Shown: positions 52,995-63,166 of the stretch, in pieces | How the letters are laid out: the number at the start of each line of letters is the position of its first letter | Position numbering within the stretch: the first letter of the stretch is position 1 | NCBI GenBank assembly: GCA_034006265.1 | Contig: JAVETB010000004.1 | Location: 1-64,000 of the forward strand | DNA: 64,000 nt | Source: Syntrophus sp034006265 | GTDB lineage: Bacteria; Desulfobacterota; Syntrophia; Syntrophales; Syntrophaceae | Direction: 5' to 3' | Made by a program: the position numbers and the translations under genes | Notes under the pieces: model-generated | What the model was told of the DNA's origin: nothing | The model's database searches: none | The model's input: the letters and a program-made list of their open reading frames with translations, nothing else

Positions 52995-54953
52995 ATGAAA
53001 AAGGCAATTCACTATACGATGACCTCCCTTTTCTTTATTCTTTTCCTGTCGCTGCTCCTGGTGCAGACGATTTGCGCCCAATCAAAGAATGAACATGAGA
53101 GCCGGGATGAAGGGGCCAAAAAAGGGATCTTCTCCTTTTTCTTCATGGGCGATCAGAAGAATTCTGGAAACAAGGCGCAGAATGCAGGCGATCAGGAGAT
53201 CAAAAACAGGAAGTCTCCGTATACGGAGCTGTCAGGCCGGTCTTCCAATGAAGGGAATGACGAGGAAGGGAAGGAAGATGAGCGGGACCTCATGGAAGAA
53301 GCCCTCACCTACCTGAATTCATCGCAAAAATTCTGGGAGCAGGGTGACATTGAAAAAGCACTGGATTTTCTCGATCAGGCCTATACGCTTCTCCTGGAAA
53401 CGGATGGGGACATGGAAATAGCCCGTCAGAAGGATGACCTGCGGCTGATGATTTCGAAAAGACTGCTGTCCATTTACTCGTCGACACAATCAAGGACCAA
53501 GGGAAGCCGCAGTGAGATCCCTTTGGTTATGAACGCCGATGTTGAAAGGGAAATCCGCTCTTTCCAGACCTGCGAGCGGGACTTTTTCATTTCATCCTAT
53601 TTGCGTTCGGGAATTTATCGCGAGCACATTCAAAAAGAGCTGAAAAAAGCCGGTTTGCCCGAAGAGCTGGTATGGCTGCCCCTGGTTGAAAGCGGCTTTA
53701 AAATAGGTGCATTATCAAAAGCGCGCGCCCTGGGTCTGTGGCAATTCATTCCGTCCACGGGATACAAGTACGGTTTGAATCGTGATGAATGGATTGATGA
53801 ACGAATGAATGCCTACAAGTCGACTCAGGCGGCGATCAGTTATTTGAAGGAACTACATGGCATGTTCGGAGACTGGCTGACCGTTCTGGCCGCATACAAC
53901 AGCGGCGAAGGCAGGGTGATGAGGGTCATTTCACGGCAGCATATCAACTATCTGGACCGATTTTGGGATTTGTACCATCAGTTGCCCAACGAGACCGCAC
54001 GCTACGTGCCTCGTTTCCTGGCTACAATCCACATTATCCGTGATCCTGGAAGATATGGCTTTGATTTGACAGCGGATACACAGCTCAAACCCTGCGAATT
54101 CAAAGCGGCAAAATCCTACCGGCCGATGAAACTTCAGGATGTGGCCTTTTTCACCGGCGTTCCGGAAGAGGTATTGATTGGGCTCAATTCGGAATTGCGC
54201 CACAGAATCACACCGGATAAGGAATACGATCTGAAGCTGCCGGTGGAAGCCGCTGAGAAATATGCGCAGGTTGTCGATTCCATCCCACAAGCGGAAAGGC
54301 CCACCCTTTCCTTCCTCTCTTCAAGTTCAGCTCCGGGCAGGGAAACCCATAAACCGGATCGCATTTCCGACAGCAGGAAAAACAGGGTGAAGTATGCAAA
54401 CCACAGGGTCAAGCGTGGGGAATCCCTCGGCTCGATAGCGAGACGGTATAAGGTATCTCCCAGGAGATTGGCGTCTTACAATTCGATTTCTGCAAGAACC
54501 TCTCTGAAGACCGGGCAGAGAATTCGAATTCCCATCGACAATGAGGAGAGTCTCGATAAGGCGCCTGTTCGTTCAGCAAAAGCGGATCAATACATAAGAA
54601 AGGGAACACGAATCAGCTATAAGGTAAAGCAGGGAGACTCCATTTCTTCCATTGCACGAAAATTCGGAACCAGTGAGACGGAACTAAAAAAGCTCAACGG
54701 CCTTAAAGGTAATAAGCTGGTCCTCGGGAAAGTCATTACAATTAGTCGAAACGGCAGCGATCAGGACTTGAAGAGAAAAGCGAAGAAGCGGATGAGCCAA
54801 AATGAAAAGAGAAAGACCTATATGGTTAAAAGAGGTGACAACCTTTCTCAGATCGCGCAGAAAAACAGCATCGGTCTGGCAAGGCTCAAGGAAATGAATG
54901 AAATAGACGATGCAAACGATCTCCGTCCCGGACAGACGCTGATCGTACAGTAG
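52995..54953 (+). CDS. MltD-like membrane-bound lytic transglycosylase with three LysM domains
   Basis: The 652-residue exported protein has a signal peptide (to about residue 29, ending QTICAQS), a charged variable stretch and a helical region to about 170, an SLT domain (about 205-350) with the catalytic glutamate in LPLVESGFKIGALSKARALG and the AYNSGEGRVMR block, and three LysM repeats (about 478-520, 545-590 and 608-650; for example VKRGESLGSIARRYKVSPRR). The LysM units bind peptidoglycan. ATG 52995 is chosen for AAAGGAGTTCACCCGC; upstream in-frame codons to 52869 look like leader sequence. Confidence 0.92.
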   Translation: MKKAIHYTMTSLFFILFLSLLLVQTICAQSKNEHESRDEGAKKGIFSFFFMGDQKNSGNKAQNAGDQEIKNRKSPYTELSGRSSNEGNDEEGKEDERDLMEEALTYLNSSQKFWEQGDIEKALDFLDQAYTLLLETDGDMEIARQKDDLRLMISKRLLSIYSSTQSRTKGSRSEIPLVMNADVEREIRSFQTCERDFFISSYLRSGIYREHIQKELKKAGLPEELVWLPLVESGFKIGALSKARALGLWQFIPSTGYKYGLNRDEWIDERMNAYKSTQAAISYLKELHGMFGDWLTVLAAYNSGEGRVMRVISRQHINYLDRFWDLYHQLPNETARYVPRFLATIHIIRDPGRYGFDLTADTQLKPCEFKAAKSYRPMKLQDVAFFTGVPEEVLIGLNSELRHRITPDKEYDLKLPVEAAEKYAQVVDSIPQAERPTLSFLSSSSAPGRETHKPDRISDSRKNRVKYANHRVKRGESLGSIARRYKVSPRRLASYNSISARTSLKTGQRIRIPIDNEESLDKAPVRSAKADQYIRKGTRISYKVKQGDSISSIARKFGTSETELKKLNGLKGNKLVLGKVITISRNGSDQDLKRKAKKRMSQNEKRKTYMVKRGDNLSQIAQKNSIGLARLKEMNEIDDANDLRPGQTLIVQ

Positions 54954-54978
54954 GTGGAATCAGATCATTTGTTCAAAG

Positions 54979-55434
54979 TCACAGATCCAGCGGGTAGCCA
55001 TGGAGCAGGAAGAAGAGTTCCTGCTCTTTTTTTTGCATCTCTTGTGTCCGGTCGGGATCCGGATGTTCGTGATCGTAGCCCAGGATATGCAGGAGCCCGT
55101 GAATGAGCAGAAAGTCCAGTTCATCCTCCAGCGGAATTCCCTCCCTTTCAGCATCCCGGAGAGCCGTTTCTACGGAAATGACAACATCGCCCAGCAGGCC
55201 GGGATTGATGCCGCAGCATTCACCTTCCAGAAACGAAAAGGAAATGACATTCGTGGGATAATTTCTTTCCAGGTAGCGCTGGTTGATCCCGGTTATTTCA
55301 TCGTCATCGGTAAGAAGAAGACTGATATCCCTGTCCAGACAATCCACATGAAGAAGAAGCTTTTTCAGGGCCCGCCGCAATCGCCGCAAATCAATTTTTA
55401 CCTTTTTCTGATGGTTTTGAATCGATATGGCCAT
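54979..55434 (-). CDS. ybeY: Endoribonuclease YbeY (16S rRNA maturation)
   Basis: YbeY is a zinc-dependent RNase that matures the 16S rRNA 3' end and takes part in ribosome quality control. The 151-residue protein has the metal motif HGLLHILGYDHEH (about 112-124, three histidines) and the family piece PTNVISFSFLEGE. ATG 55434 has AAAGGA six bases upstream; 55440 is two codons longer. It overlaps the 3' end of the pgpH gene by about 44 bases, the common phoH-pgpH-ybeY order. Confidence 0.95.
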   Translation of the reverse strand: MAISIQNHQKKVKIDLRRLRRALKKLLLHVDCLDRDISLLLTDDDEITGINQRYLERNYPTNVISFSFLEGECCGINPGLLGDVVISVETALRDAEREGIPLEDELDFLLIHGLLHILGYDHEHPDPDRTQEMQKKEQELFFLLHGYPLDL

Positions 55435-57766
55435 TGGCATCCTTTCGATGGGCGCTTTCCCGGTCGGTTTGTTCGGGGTAATTAACGCGGTGATGAAAGA
55501 TCCCGTTTAAGATCCGTATAAAAATTTCCGCAATCCTGCTCAAATCGCGCATGGTCAGTTCGCATTCATCGAGCTGACCGTCCATGAATATTTTTTCAAT
55601 CCGGTCATGGACGAGATTACTGATTCTGGAGGGCGTGGGGTTGGACAGAGTCCGTGAAGATGCTTCAATGGCGTCTCCCAGGAGAACAAGCCCCGCCTCC
55701 TTGGTCTGCGGTTTTGGCCCCGGGTAACGGAAATCGCTTTCAGGGAGGGAACTGATGGAGAGGTCCTTGTCCTTTTTGGCCTTGTCATAGAAAAAGCGAA
55801 CCAGTCCCGTGCCGTGATGTTCCCGGATGATATCGGTAATTTCCTTGCCCAGTTTCGCCTGTTGCGCGATTTCGCAACCGTCTTTAACATGAGAGATAAT
55901 GACCAGGCCGCTCATCCGGGGGGAAAGCTTTTCGTGCCTGTTGTCGCCGTTTATCTGGTTTTCAATGAAGTAAAGGGGCTTTTTCAGCTTGCCGATATCG
56001 TGGTAATAAGCGCTGACCTTGGCGAGCAGGGGATTCGCGCCGATGGCTTCGGCAGCCGCTTCGACAAGGGAGGCAACAACGACACTGTGATTGTAGGTTC
56101 CCGGCGCCTCCATCATCATTCGCTGAAAAATCGGTGAATTCAAATTGGCCAATTCCAGAAGTTTGATGTCCGTCGTGTAGCTGAAAATGGATTCGAAAAG
56201 CGGGGTCAGGCCGGCGACCAGAATGCCGGACAGAAGGCCTCCCGCAAGTCCCATGGCCAGTCGGGCCATGAGATCCATGGAAAGGGGGGCTTTGAACACA
56301 AGGCTGAGACAGACAATCACGGCCATGTTGAAGACCCCCAGGAAGAGGCCTGCCTTGAAAAAAGCTGAGCGCTGGCGGCAGCTCACAACATGGTACGAGG
56401 CGGCGACGCTTCCCAGAAAGGTAAACAGGCTCATTTTGATGTCATAGTCAAAGAGGAATGAAACGAGGAACGATATGAAAATGGTCAACACGAGAGCCAG
56501 ATTCCGATTGGTCAACACAGCGACGAGCATGGCCCCTGCAGCAAAGGGGATGGCATAGAGGAAGGCCTCGCTCGAAAGATTGGGGAATGCCCGGTTGACT
56601 GAATCGGAAATAAAAATTCCCGCCTTGACCATAAGGATTGAAAAAACAGAGACCGTGGACAGAAAAAGGCTGTTTACGATGCTTCGCTCCTGCCTCTTGG
56701 GCCAGTTCCTTGTGCGCCAGAAGTAAAGAACGAGAGAAAGAATGACAATGGTGAAGAAAATCCCCAGGAAAGCAGAAAAATCCGCCAGGGATTCCTGTCC
56801 CTTTCTGCTGTAGAATGCATCCAGCTTTTCCTTGTCGGTTTCAGAAATTTTCTGGCCTTCACGGACGATCATTTCATTTTTCTGAACGAGGAAAAAAACG
56901 GGTTTGACATTATCCAGGATCTCCGTCTTCTTTTTCTCCGTCGCATTTCGGTTGAAGGTCACATTTGGTTGAATCAACCTCTTGGTTACGGAAAGAACCG
57001 TCTGTCGGACCTCTTTTTTCTGACCCTGCAGAAGAGCTCCGGCTTCTTGAATCAAAAGATCGTAGGCATTTTCCAGAAAGAGAAGATCTGACAAGTCGGC
57101 CAGGTCCTGTTCCTGTTGGGTCCGGACGTTTCGAAGTGTGATTCCCATTGACATGTCCTGGGCCAGTAATTTGGTATTGACAAGATACCGAGTGACATAG
57201 ACGGCACGAAGAAGCTGTACGACCTTCTCTTCGAGGCTCTCGGAAAAACTTTCCTGAAGGAGAATCCTCAACTCCTGTTCGGAGAGCTTGATTCCCAGGC
57301 TTTGCTGAAATTCGTTAATGGCTCCATGGAAGGCCTTATTGCTGAAAGGTGAGGGGAGTCCGGTCAGGCCCTCGTTTACTTGATCCTTCAGAAAAATCCG
57401 CATCTTGGAAAAGCCTGCGGAAACAGATGAGATAAGATGTTCCGCCAGGGCATTGTCATAGTCGTAAACGGATTTCGTGCCCTGGATGCTTTCCCTCTTC
57501 TTCTGCTCGGTAGAGGCCCTGTCTTCAACGAGCAAATCTTTGTCCGCTTTAATGTCCTTGGGGGCGATGGAGCCGATCTTGAAATGCGGATGGCTGATGT
57601 CGAATTCCGGTGTGAGCAGAAAGGAAAGGATTACGGCGACTATCACGAGGATGGCCATCCGCTGGGCCTTCATGTTTTTGGCCAGCGCCGGCATGTCCGG
57701 TATCTTCGCCGTCAGTTCCTGGGACAAATTGTGGAAATAATCCTTTGTCAGATCGAATATCTTCAT
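55391..57766 (-). CDS. pgpH: 7TM-HD family phosphodiesterase (PgpH/YqfF type)
   Basis: The 791-residue protein has an N-terminal TM helix, an extracytoplasmic domain (about 60-330), seven close TM helices (about 335-525), and a cytoplasmic HD domain with HSVVVASLVEAAAEAIGANP and AYYHDIGKLKKPLYFIENQ followed by REHHGTGLVRFFY, the PgpH metal ligands. Characterised relatives hydrolyse c-di-AMP; this activity is inference here. Its ATG overlaps the phoH stop (ATGA). Confidence 0.92.
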   Translation of the reverse strand: MKIFDLTKDYFHNLSQELTAKIPDMPALAKNMKAQRMAILVIVAVILSFLLTPEFDISHPHFKIGSIAPKDIKADKDLLVEDRASTEQKKRESIQGTKSVYDYDNALAEHLISSVSAGFSKMRIFLKDQVNEGLTGLPSPFSNKAFHGAINEFQQSLGIKLSEQELRILLQESFSESLEEKVVQLLRAVYVTRYLVNTKLLAQDMSMGITLRNVRTQQEQDLADLSDLLFLENAYDLLIQEAGALLQGQKKEVRQTVLSVTKRLIQPNVTFNRNATEKKKTEILDNVKPVFFLVQKNEMIVREGQKISETDKEKLDAFYSRKGQESLADFSAFLGIFFTIVILSLVLYFWRTRNWPKRQERSIVNSLFLSTVSVFSILMVKAGIFISDSVNRAFPNLSSEAFLYAIPFAAGAMLVAVLTNRNLALVLTIFISFLVSFLFDYDIKMSLFTFLGSVAASYHVVSCRQRSAFFKAGLFLGVFNMAVIVCLSLVFKAPLSMDLMARLAMGLAGGLLSGILVAGLTPLFESIFSYTTDIKLLELANLNSPIFQRMMMEAPGTYNHSVVVASLVEAAAEAIGANPLLAKVSAYYHDIGKLKKPLYFIENQINGDNRHEKLSPRMSGLVIISHVKDGCEIAQQAKLGKEITDIIREHHGTGLVRFFYDKAKKDKDLSISSLPESDFRYPGPKPQTKEAGLVLLGDAIEASSRTLSNPTPSRISNLVHDRIEKIFMDGQLDECELTMRDLSRIAEIFIRILNGIFHHRVNYPEQTDRESAHRKDANGHIDSKPSEKGKN

Positions 57767-58776
57767 GAGACCCGGCGAGTTGAAGAGTTCTTGAAGTTCG
57801 AGCTCTGAAAATGGCCGTAGGCCTTGATGACTTCCTGCACCAACGAGTGTCTGACCACATCCACCTCCGTAAAATGGATGAAGCGGATTCCCGGTGTTCT
57901 GCCGAGAATCTGCTCGGCCTCAACAAGGCCGGAGACTCTGTCGGCAGGAAGATCGATCTGTGTAATATCACCGGTAATGACGGCTTTTGAGCCGAAACCC
58001 AATCGGGTGAGAAACATTTTCATCTGTTCCGAAGTCGTGTTCTGGGCTTCGTCGAGAATCACAAAGGCATCATTGAGGGTTCTTCCCCGCATGAAGGCAA
58101 GGGGGGCAACCTCGATAATCCCCTTGGTAATGAGGCCCGTTGCCCTGTCAAAATCCATCATATCGAACAATGCGTCATACAGGGGTCTCAGATAGGGATT
58201 GACTTTCTCGGCCAAGTCGCCCGGAAGGAAACCCAGTCTTTCTCCGGCCTCGACAGCGGGCCGGGCCAGAACGATTCGTTCCACTTTCTTGTCCAGCAGA
58301 AAGGATACGGCCATGGCCATGGCCAGGTATGTTTTGCCTGTCCCGGCAGGACCGATGCAGAAGGTCATGTCGTGGGTCCGTATGGCGTCGATGTATTTTT
58401 TCTGGGCGATGCTCTTGGGGGTAATGATCCGCTTCTTGGAAGAAATAAAGACCGTATCGAGAAAGATTTTTTCCAGGGAGAGGGACTTGTCCCCGGCCAG
58501 GATGCGATGGGCATAATCGATGTCTGAGGGAAAGACGGGATAGCCCCGCTGGATCAGTTTGTACAGCTGCATCAGAAGGGTTTTCACCAGCTCGACGGAA
58601 ATCGCGTCTCCCGAGACGGAAACGGTGTTTCCCCTTGCAGCCAGCTTGACGGGCTCCAGTTTCTCGATGAGATGAATGTTCCTGTCCTGCTCACCGAGGA
58701 GATATTTTAATGTGTCATTATGCGTGAACGTCAGCTTTTCAACGACATCGGATTCAAGTACAGTTTTCGATACCAT
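57763..58776 (-). CDS. phoH: PhoH-family ATPase
   Basis: The 337-residue cytosolic ATPase has a KH-like N-terminal part (about 30-75), Walker A CIGPAGTGKTYLAMAMA (about 145), the ARPAVEAGERLGFLPGDLAEK block, Walker B FVILDEAQNTT and GDITQIDLP. Such PhoH proteins act with YbeY in RNA turnover or ribosome work; the exact substrate is unknown. ATG 58776 follows AAGGAAACCC. It leads the phoH-pgpH-ybeY operon. Confidence 0.95.
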   Translation of the reverse strand: MVSKTVLESDVVEKLTFTHNDTLKYLLGEQDRNIHLIEKLEPVKLAARGNTVSVSGDAISVELVKTLLMQLYKLIQRGYPVFPSDIDYAHRILAGDKSLSLEKIFLDTVFISSKKRIITPKSIAQKKYIDAIRTHDMTFCIGPAGTGKTYLAMAMAVSFLLDKKVERIVLARPAVEAGERLGFLPGDLAEKVNPYLRPLYDALFDMMDFDRATGLITKGIIEVAPLAFMRGRTLNDAFVILDEAQNTTSEQMKMFLTRLGFGSKAVITGDITQIDLPADRVSGLVEAEQILGRTPGIRFIHFTEVDVVRHSLVQEVIKAYGHFQSSNFKNSSTRRVS

Positions 58777-58863
58777 GGGTTTCCTTGAAAATAAAATAAT
58801 CAAAATAACGGTGAAAACGCTAACATTATACAAAAACGTTTTCAACGTCTTTGTAGGGGCCTT

Positions 58864-60105
58864 TTATCGCTGCAAAAACAGATGGGCATAGACTTTTGCA
58901 TTTCCGAGCATGGTGTCCAGGCTGCAACACTCGTTGGGCTGATGGGCCTTTTGCCCCACTTTTGACCAAACGGCGACAGGGTAACCCTGTCGCCGGAAAT
59001 GAGCCGCCACGGTTCCGCCTCCTATCCCGCGAGGAAAGGCATCCAGGAAATAGACTTCCGAGATGGCCTTCTTCAATGCTTGAACGACGGGGGCATTTTC
59101 CGGCGTGGGCAAAGAGGCCTCATTCTCCTGAACGGCTGTTATGTCGACCTTCACCCCGAAGTCCTGTTCGATGGAGTCGGCCGCTTTCCGGACTTCCCTC
59201 CAGACGCTGGAAAGGCTGTACCCCGGGAGAACGCGGCAATCCATGAAAAAGACGTCCTCTCCCGGGATGGTGTTGACATTCGGGACGTTGGCGTCCTTGC
59301 GTGTCGGTTCGAAGGTGCTCACCGGCGGCTCAAAGAGCGCGTCGCTTCTGCCGAAGATGTTGTAGAGTTCCGTCAGTTTCACGATGAGGTGGGAGGCGGC
59401 CAGAAAGGCATTTCTTCCCAGATGAGGCTTGCTTCCGTGGCATTGCTTCCCCGTTGTCTTAACCCGAAGCCAGAGGATGCTCTTCTCTGCGATCTCGATC
59501 AATGACCCTTCCTCGTTGCCTGCATCGGGCACGACAATGAGGTCCGTCTTCCGGAAGGGATTCCGAGAATCCTTGAGGATGAAATCGAGGCCGAAAAGGC
59601 TACCCGTTTCTTCGTCGGCGACAAAGGCCAGGCCGATGGAAGACTCCGGCTCCATTCCCTCATCCACCAGGGATCTTGCCGCGAAGAGGGATGCGACGAG
59701 GTCCTGCTGGTTGTCTTCCGTACCCCTTCCGAAAACGAGCCTGTCCGTGACGACGACCTGGTAGGGGTCATTGTCCCAGAAGCTCACCTCCCCGGGAGGA
59801 ACGATGTCCAGGTGGGTCAGAAGCCAGACTGTTTTCTCCGGATCCCTGCCCGGGAGCGTCACCAGCAAATTGGGGCGGATTCCTGAAACCACTCTTGGAT
59901 CAGGTGCGTTTATCTCATAGGTATTCTTGAACCCCCATTCCTGAAGGATCGATTTCAGCAAACCTGCCTTCTCGTATTCACCCTGCCCCCCGCTCTCTGG
60001 GGATAGAGCAGGAATGGCCGTCAACGACCGCTGCATATCAATCATTGCCGATTCATAGGAATCAATTCGGCGGCATAATTTCTGGAACACCGTCCGATCA
60101 ATCAT
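58864..60105 (-). CDS. M20-family metallopeptidase (ArgE/DapE/CPG2-like)
   Basis: The 413-residue hydrolase has the M20 zinc-site order: HLDIVPPGE (first His), FGRGTEDNQQDLVA (bridging Asp), VADEETGS (catalytic Glu-Glu), VPDAGNEEGS (Asp) and a late histidine in VGQKAHQPNE. A dimerisation lid lies between. The substrate (N-acyl amino acid or dipeptide) is not evident; the family annotation is often M20 family metallo-hydrolase. It stands alone between the phoH operon and the M16 pair. Confidence 0.88.
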   Translation of the reverse strand: MIDRTVFQKLCRRIDSYESAMIDMQRSLTAIPALSPESGGQGEYEKAGLLKSILQEWGFKNTYEINAPDPRVVSGIRPNLLVTLPGRDPEKTVWLLTHLDIVPPGEVSFWDNDPYQVVVTDRLVFGRGTEDNQQDLVASLFAARSLVDEGMEPESSIGLAFVADEETGSLFGLDFILKDSRNPFRKTDLIVVPDAGNEEGSLIEIAEKSILWLRVKTTGKQCHGSKPHLGRNAFLAASHLIVKLTELYNIFGRSDALFEPPVSTFEPTRKDANVPNVNTIPGEDVFFMDCRVLPGYSLSSVWREVRKAADSIEQDFGVKVDITAVQENEASLPTPENAPVVQALKKAISEVYFLDAFPRGIGGGTVAAHFRRQGYPVAVWSKVGQKAHQPNECCSLDTMLGNAKVYAHLFLQR

Positions 60106-60201
60106 TGCGATTTAATCCTCATCTCCCTCAAGTGTTATTTATTAAGATCCCCCCAAGCAAAAAGGAAAGCCCAACGTAAACGGTCTGAAAGCAGTGCCTC
60201 G

Positions 60202-61632
60202 CTAAAAGACGTCTTCCCGGTTTACCGTTCCGAACCTGGTGAGGGGGGCATCGAAGTCCTTTTCCGGACCAAGCACGAGAATCACCGATTTATGCGGATC
60301 AAGATATGTTGCCGCAACCCGCCTGACATCCTCGACCCCGACGGCTGCAATCCTGCCGGGATATTCCTCCAGAAAACTGCGGGGAAGACCTTTGTATTCG
60401 AGCATCATCTGTTGAAGGGCCACATCATCCGCGGTTTTGAACGTAAAAATGAAATTGTTGGCAATGGCCTTTGTGGCCCATTGCAATTCACCGGTACCGA
60501 CCACTTTTTCCTGAAATTCTCTTACAAGATCCTTTATCAGACCCAGAACCTGAGCTGTGGATTCCGCCTTAGTGAAGACATAGGCCTCGAAGATCCCATA
60601 ATCCTTTCTTGCCTGATAAAAGCTGCCCGAACTGTATGCAAGCCCGCGATTGGTTCGAATTTCCTGAAACATCCGGGATTGAAAGCCGCCGCTTCCCAGA
60701 ATGAAATCCAGAACGGTAAAGGGATAAAAGTCAGGGGAGGATATCGGGGGACCTAAATGGCCGTAAATAATAACGGATTGCGGCGTCTCCTTGGGGAGAA
60801 GCGTCAGGGATGCCTCGGTTTTTCTTTGCGGCGGGGTAAGGGTCTTCATGTCGGCATTGATCTCCTGCCAGTCGCCTAAACAGCGATTCAGCAGGGACAA
60901 GGCTTCCTTTCCGGTGATGTCGCCGGAAACAGACAGCAGGATATTTCCCGGGGTGAAATGATCCCGGTGAAAGTTCAGGAGATCTGTTCGGGCAATCCTG
61001 CCAAGGGATTGAAAGGTTGAAAGCCTGCCCCGGGGGTCGCCCCTGTACAGGAGCTTGCGATAGGTGCGAAAGGCGAGATTTTGAGGATCGTCGGATACCC
61101 TTCTCAGTTCTTCAATGTTCAGGTTTCTGGCTGTTGCAAACTTTTCCTGTTCAAAAACGGGATTTCTCAGAATCGATGCAAAGATCTCAAGAGCCCTGTC
61201 CAAGTCCTTCCTTAGGACGGAAAAGGTCAGGAGGGTATATTCCAGGTAGACACCGCAGTCAATATCCGCGGCCATAAAGGCAAGCGTTTCATCGATTTCA
61301 TCCCCGGAAAGAAGATGCGTGCCGCCCGTCAGCAGCACATCGCCCACGAGATCGGCAAGGCCTTCCTTCCCCGACGGATCGTGAGCGATTCCAGTCCTGA
61401 TCAGGGCCGTCAGTTTTACGAGAGGCAGCTCATGATCCTCGGCGATGTAAAGGGGGATGCCGTTGGTCAGCGCCACTTTTTCCGCCCGGGGAATCTGAAA
61501 CTTGAGAGGCGAATACTGCAGACGCTCCGGGGGAATCAGAATGTCGGGCTTGGTGGAAGAGGCCAGGGCGACGCCATGGCAGGTAAAGCTGATTGCGAAT
61601 ATCATGTTCAGGATCAGTAAGATTGTTTTCAT
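60202..61632 (-). CDS. M16-family peptidase-like protein without zinc site
   Basis: The 476-residue protein has an N-terminal signal peptide (to about 25) and two M16 halves. Where active M16 enzymes have HxxEH this protein reads GKEGLADLVGDVLLTGGTH, so it cannot bind zinc in the usual way. The R/Y pair region GSGGFQSRMFQEIRTNRGLAYSSGSF is kept, as in the non-catalytic partner of bacterial two-subunit M16 proteases. It lies 13 bases after the active partner gene. Confidence 0.9.
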   Translation of the reverse strand: MKTILLILNMIFAISFTCHGVALASSTKPDILIPPERLQYSPLKFQIPRAEKVALTNGIPLYIAEDHELPLVKLTALIRTGIAHDPSGKEGLADLVGDVLLTGGTHLLSGDEIDETLAFMAADIDCGVYLEYTLLTFSVLRKDLDRALEIFASILRNPVFEQEKFATARNLNIEELRRVSDDPQNLAFRTYRKLLYRGDPRGRLSTFQSLGRIARTDLLNFHRDHFTPGNILLSVSGDITGKEALSLLNRCLGDWQEINADMKTLTPPQRKTEASLTLLPKETPQSVIIYGHLGPPISSPDFYPFTVLDFILGSGGFQSRMFQEIRTNRGLAYSSGSFYQARKDYGIFEAYVFTKAESTAQVLGLIKDLVREFQEKVVGTGELQWATKAIANNFIFTFKTADDVALQQMMLEYKGLPRSFLEEYPGRIAAVGVEDVRRVAATYLDPHKSVILVLGPEKDFDAPLTRFGTVNREDVF

Positions 61633-61645
61633 AGCTGAAGGTTGT

Positions 61646-63166
61646 TCATTCCTTAGGGGTTTTTGAAAGCAAGGCGATGGTTTTGTTCTTCTGCGTAAAA
61701 TACTTCCTGGCCACTCTCATCAGGTCGTCCGGGGTGATTTTGTCTATGATCTTCAGGTGCTCGACGATGTAGCGATAGTCTCCGGCAACCGTTTCGAAAT
61801 AGGAGAGCATGCTGGCCAGCTCCGCATTGGAATCCAGACTGCGCACAAAGGAGGCTTTGAGGGAATTTTTAACACGCTCCAGTTCTCGGTCTGAAACCGG
61901 TTCCTTTTTCAACCGCTCCAGTTCGACCATCATGGCCTCCTCCAGCTCGGCGAGGGAATGGGGATGACGCGGCGTGGCGAACAACGTAAATAGATTCGGA
62001 TAGCGGGTTCCCGGCATGCTGCTTGCCGAACGGACGCTTTCCGCGACGGCCTTTTCTTCCACGAGGATCTTGTGGAGCCGTGAGACCCTTCCATCGGTCA
62101 GCAGTGCCTGGATCACGTCGAAGACATAATCATCATAAGAAGGGAGGGTGGGTTTGTGAAATCCCATGACCAGTCTTGGATTGGCGTCAAATGAAACGGA
62201 GATTCTTCGTTCCCCGAGCTGTGGGGGCTCCTCCGTAATCCGTGAATCGGGTGTTTCCCCGGCGGGGATCGGCCCGAAATAGTTTGTAATCAGTCGTAGG
62301 ACGTCCTGGTGGTAAATATTTCCGACGACGGCAATGACGGTGTTGCTGGGAGTATGGTATTGTTTCAGGAAGTCGTCCAGATCCTTGATGCTCAGATAGC
62401 TCATGTCGTAAGGCCAGCCCAGAATCGGCCGCCCATAGGGATGGGCGATAAAGGCAGCCGCGAGAAACTGTTCCATAAGCTTTCCGTCGGGGTCGGACTC
62501 GATGCTCTGCCGGCGCTCTTCCATGATGACCTTCCGCTCGGCGTAGAACTCACGAAACACCGGGGCCATCATCCGTTCCGATTCGATCCTGGCCCAGAGT
62601 TCCAGTTTATTGGCCGGTAAACTGACCTGGTAGGTGGTCACATCCTGGCTTGTCGAAGCATTCAGCGCTTCAGCGCCGTTTTCGGAGTAAAGCCGGTCTA
62701 TCTCGTTGGAAAGGACAAGGGTCCGCTGCTCATTCTCCAGCCCGTCCAGTCTGGCCTGAATAGATTTCATCTTTGAAGGATCCGCCATTTCGCCCTTTCT
62801 GCTCTCCTGGTCCAGGGCGTCTCCGGTCCGGGCGATTTCATCGAGGATGCGCTTTTCGCGCCCGAAATTCTTCGTGCCTATGGTTCGGGTACCCTTGAAA
62901 AGCATGTGCTCCAGGAAATGGGCGGTTCCGGTTTTCCCGCTCTGCTCATCAGCGGCCCCAACCTTATGGCGGATGTACAAGGAGACGGTGGGGCTGAAAT
63001 CCCTTTTCACCATCAAAAGCTTCAGGCCGTTTTCCAGGGTATATTTTTTAACCTGCTTTTCTAGGTCATAGGCGCAGGAAGAATCAGAAAGAAAAAGCAG
63101 AAGCGCCGGGCAAACCACGGCCGAAAAGAGGAAGCTGTGAAGAAGAGCTCGGGCGATTCTATTCAT
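61646..63166 (-). CDS. M16-family zinc metallopeptidase (active subunit)
   Basis: The 506-residue exported protein has a signal peptide (to about 32, ending SSCAYDLE), and the inverted zinc motif HFLEH (in GTAHFLEHMLFKGTRTIG, about 83-100) with a downstream Glu near ERMMAPVFREFYAERKVIMEERR. An insert of about 60 residues after the motif (acid-rich, ending NASTSQDVTTYQVSLPANKL) is normal for the family. It and the zinc-less partner should form a periplasmic peptide-degrading pair. It overlaps the stop of the small membrane protein gene upstream by eight bases. Confidence 0.93.
   Translation of the reverse strand: MNRIARALLHSFLFSAVVCPALLLFLSDSSCAYDLEKQVKKYTLENGLKLLMVKRDFSPTVSLYIRHKVGAADEQSGKTGTAHFLEHMLFKGTRTIGTKNFGREKRILDEIARTGDALDQESRKGEMADPSKMKSIQARLDGLENEQRTLVLSNEIDRLYSENGAEALNASTSQDVTTYQVSLPANKLELWARIESERMMAPVFREFYAERKVIMEERRQSIESDPDGKLMEQFLAAAFIAHPYGRPILGWPYDMSYLSIKDLDDFLKQYHTPSNTVIAVVGNIYHQDVLRLITNYFGPIPAGETPDSRITEEPPQLGERRISVSFDANPRLVMGFHKPTLPSYDDYVFDVIQALLTDGRVSRLHKILVEEKAVAESVRSASSMPGTRYPNLFTLFATPRHPHSLAELEEAMMVELERLKKEPVSDRELERVKNSLKASFVRSLDSNAELASMLSYFETVAGDYRYIVEHLKIIDKITPDDLMRVARKYFTQKNKTIALLSKTPKE

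Noticed and set aside
54954..54978. Terminator between the LysM protein gene and ybeY
   Set aside because: Only 25 bases separate the two stops and no stem with a T-run is visible.
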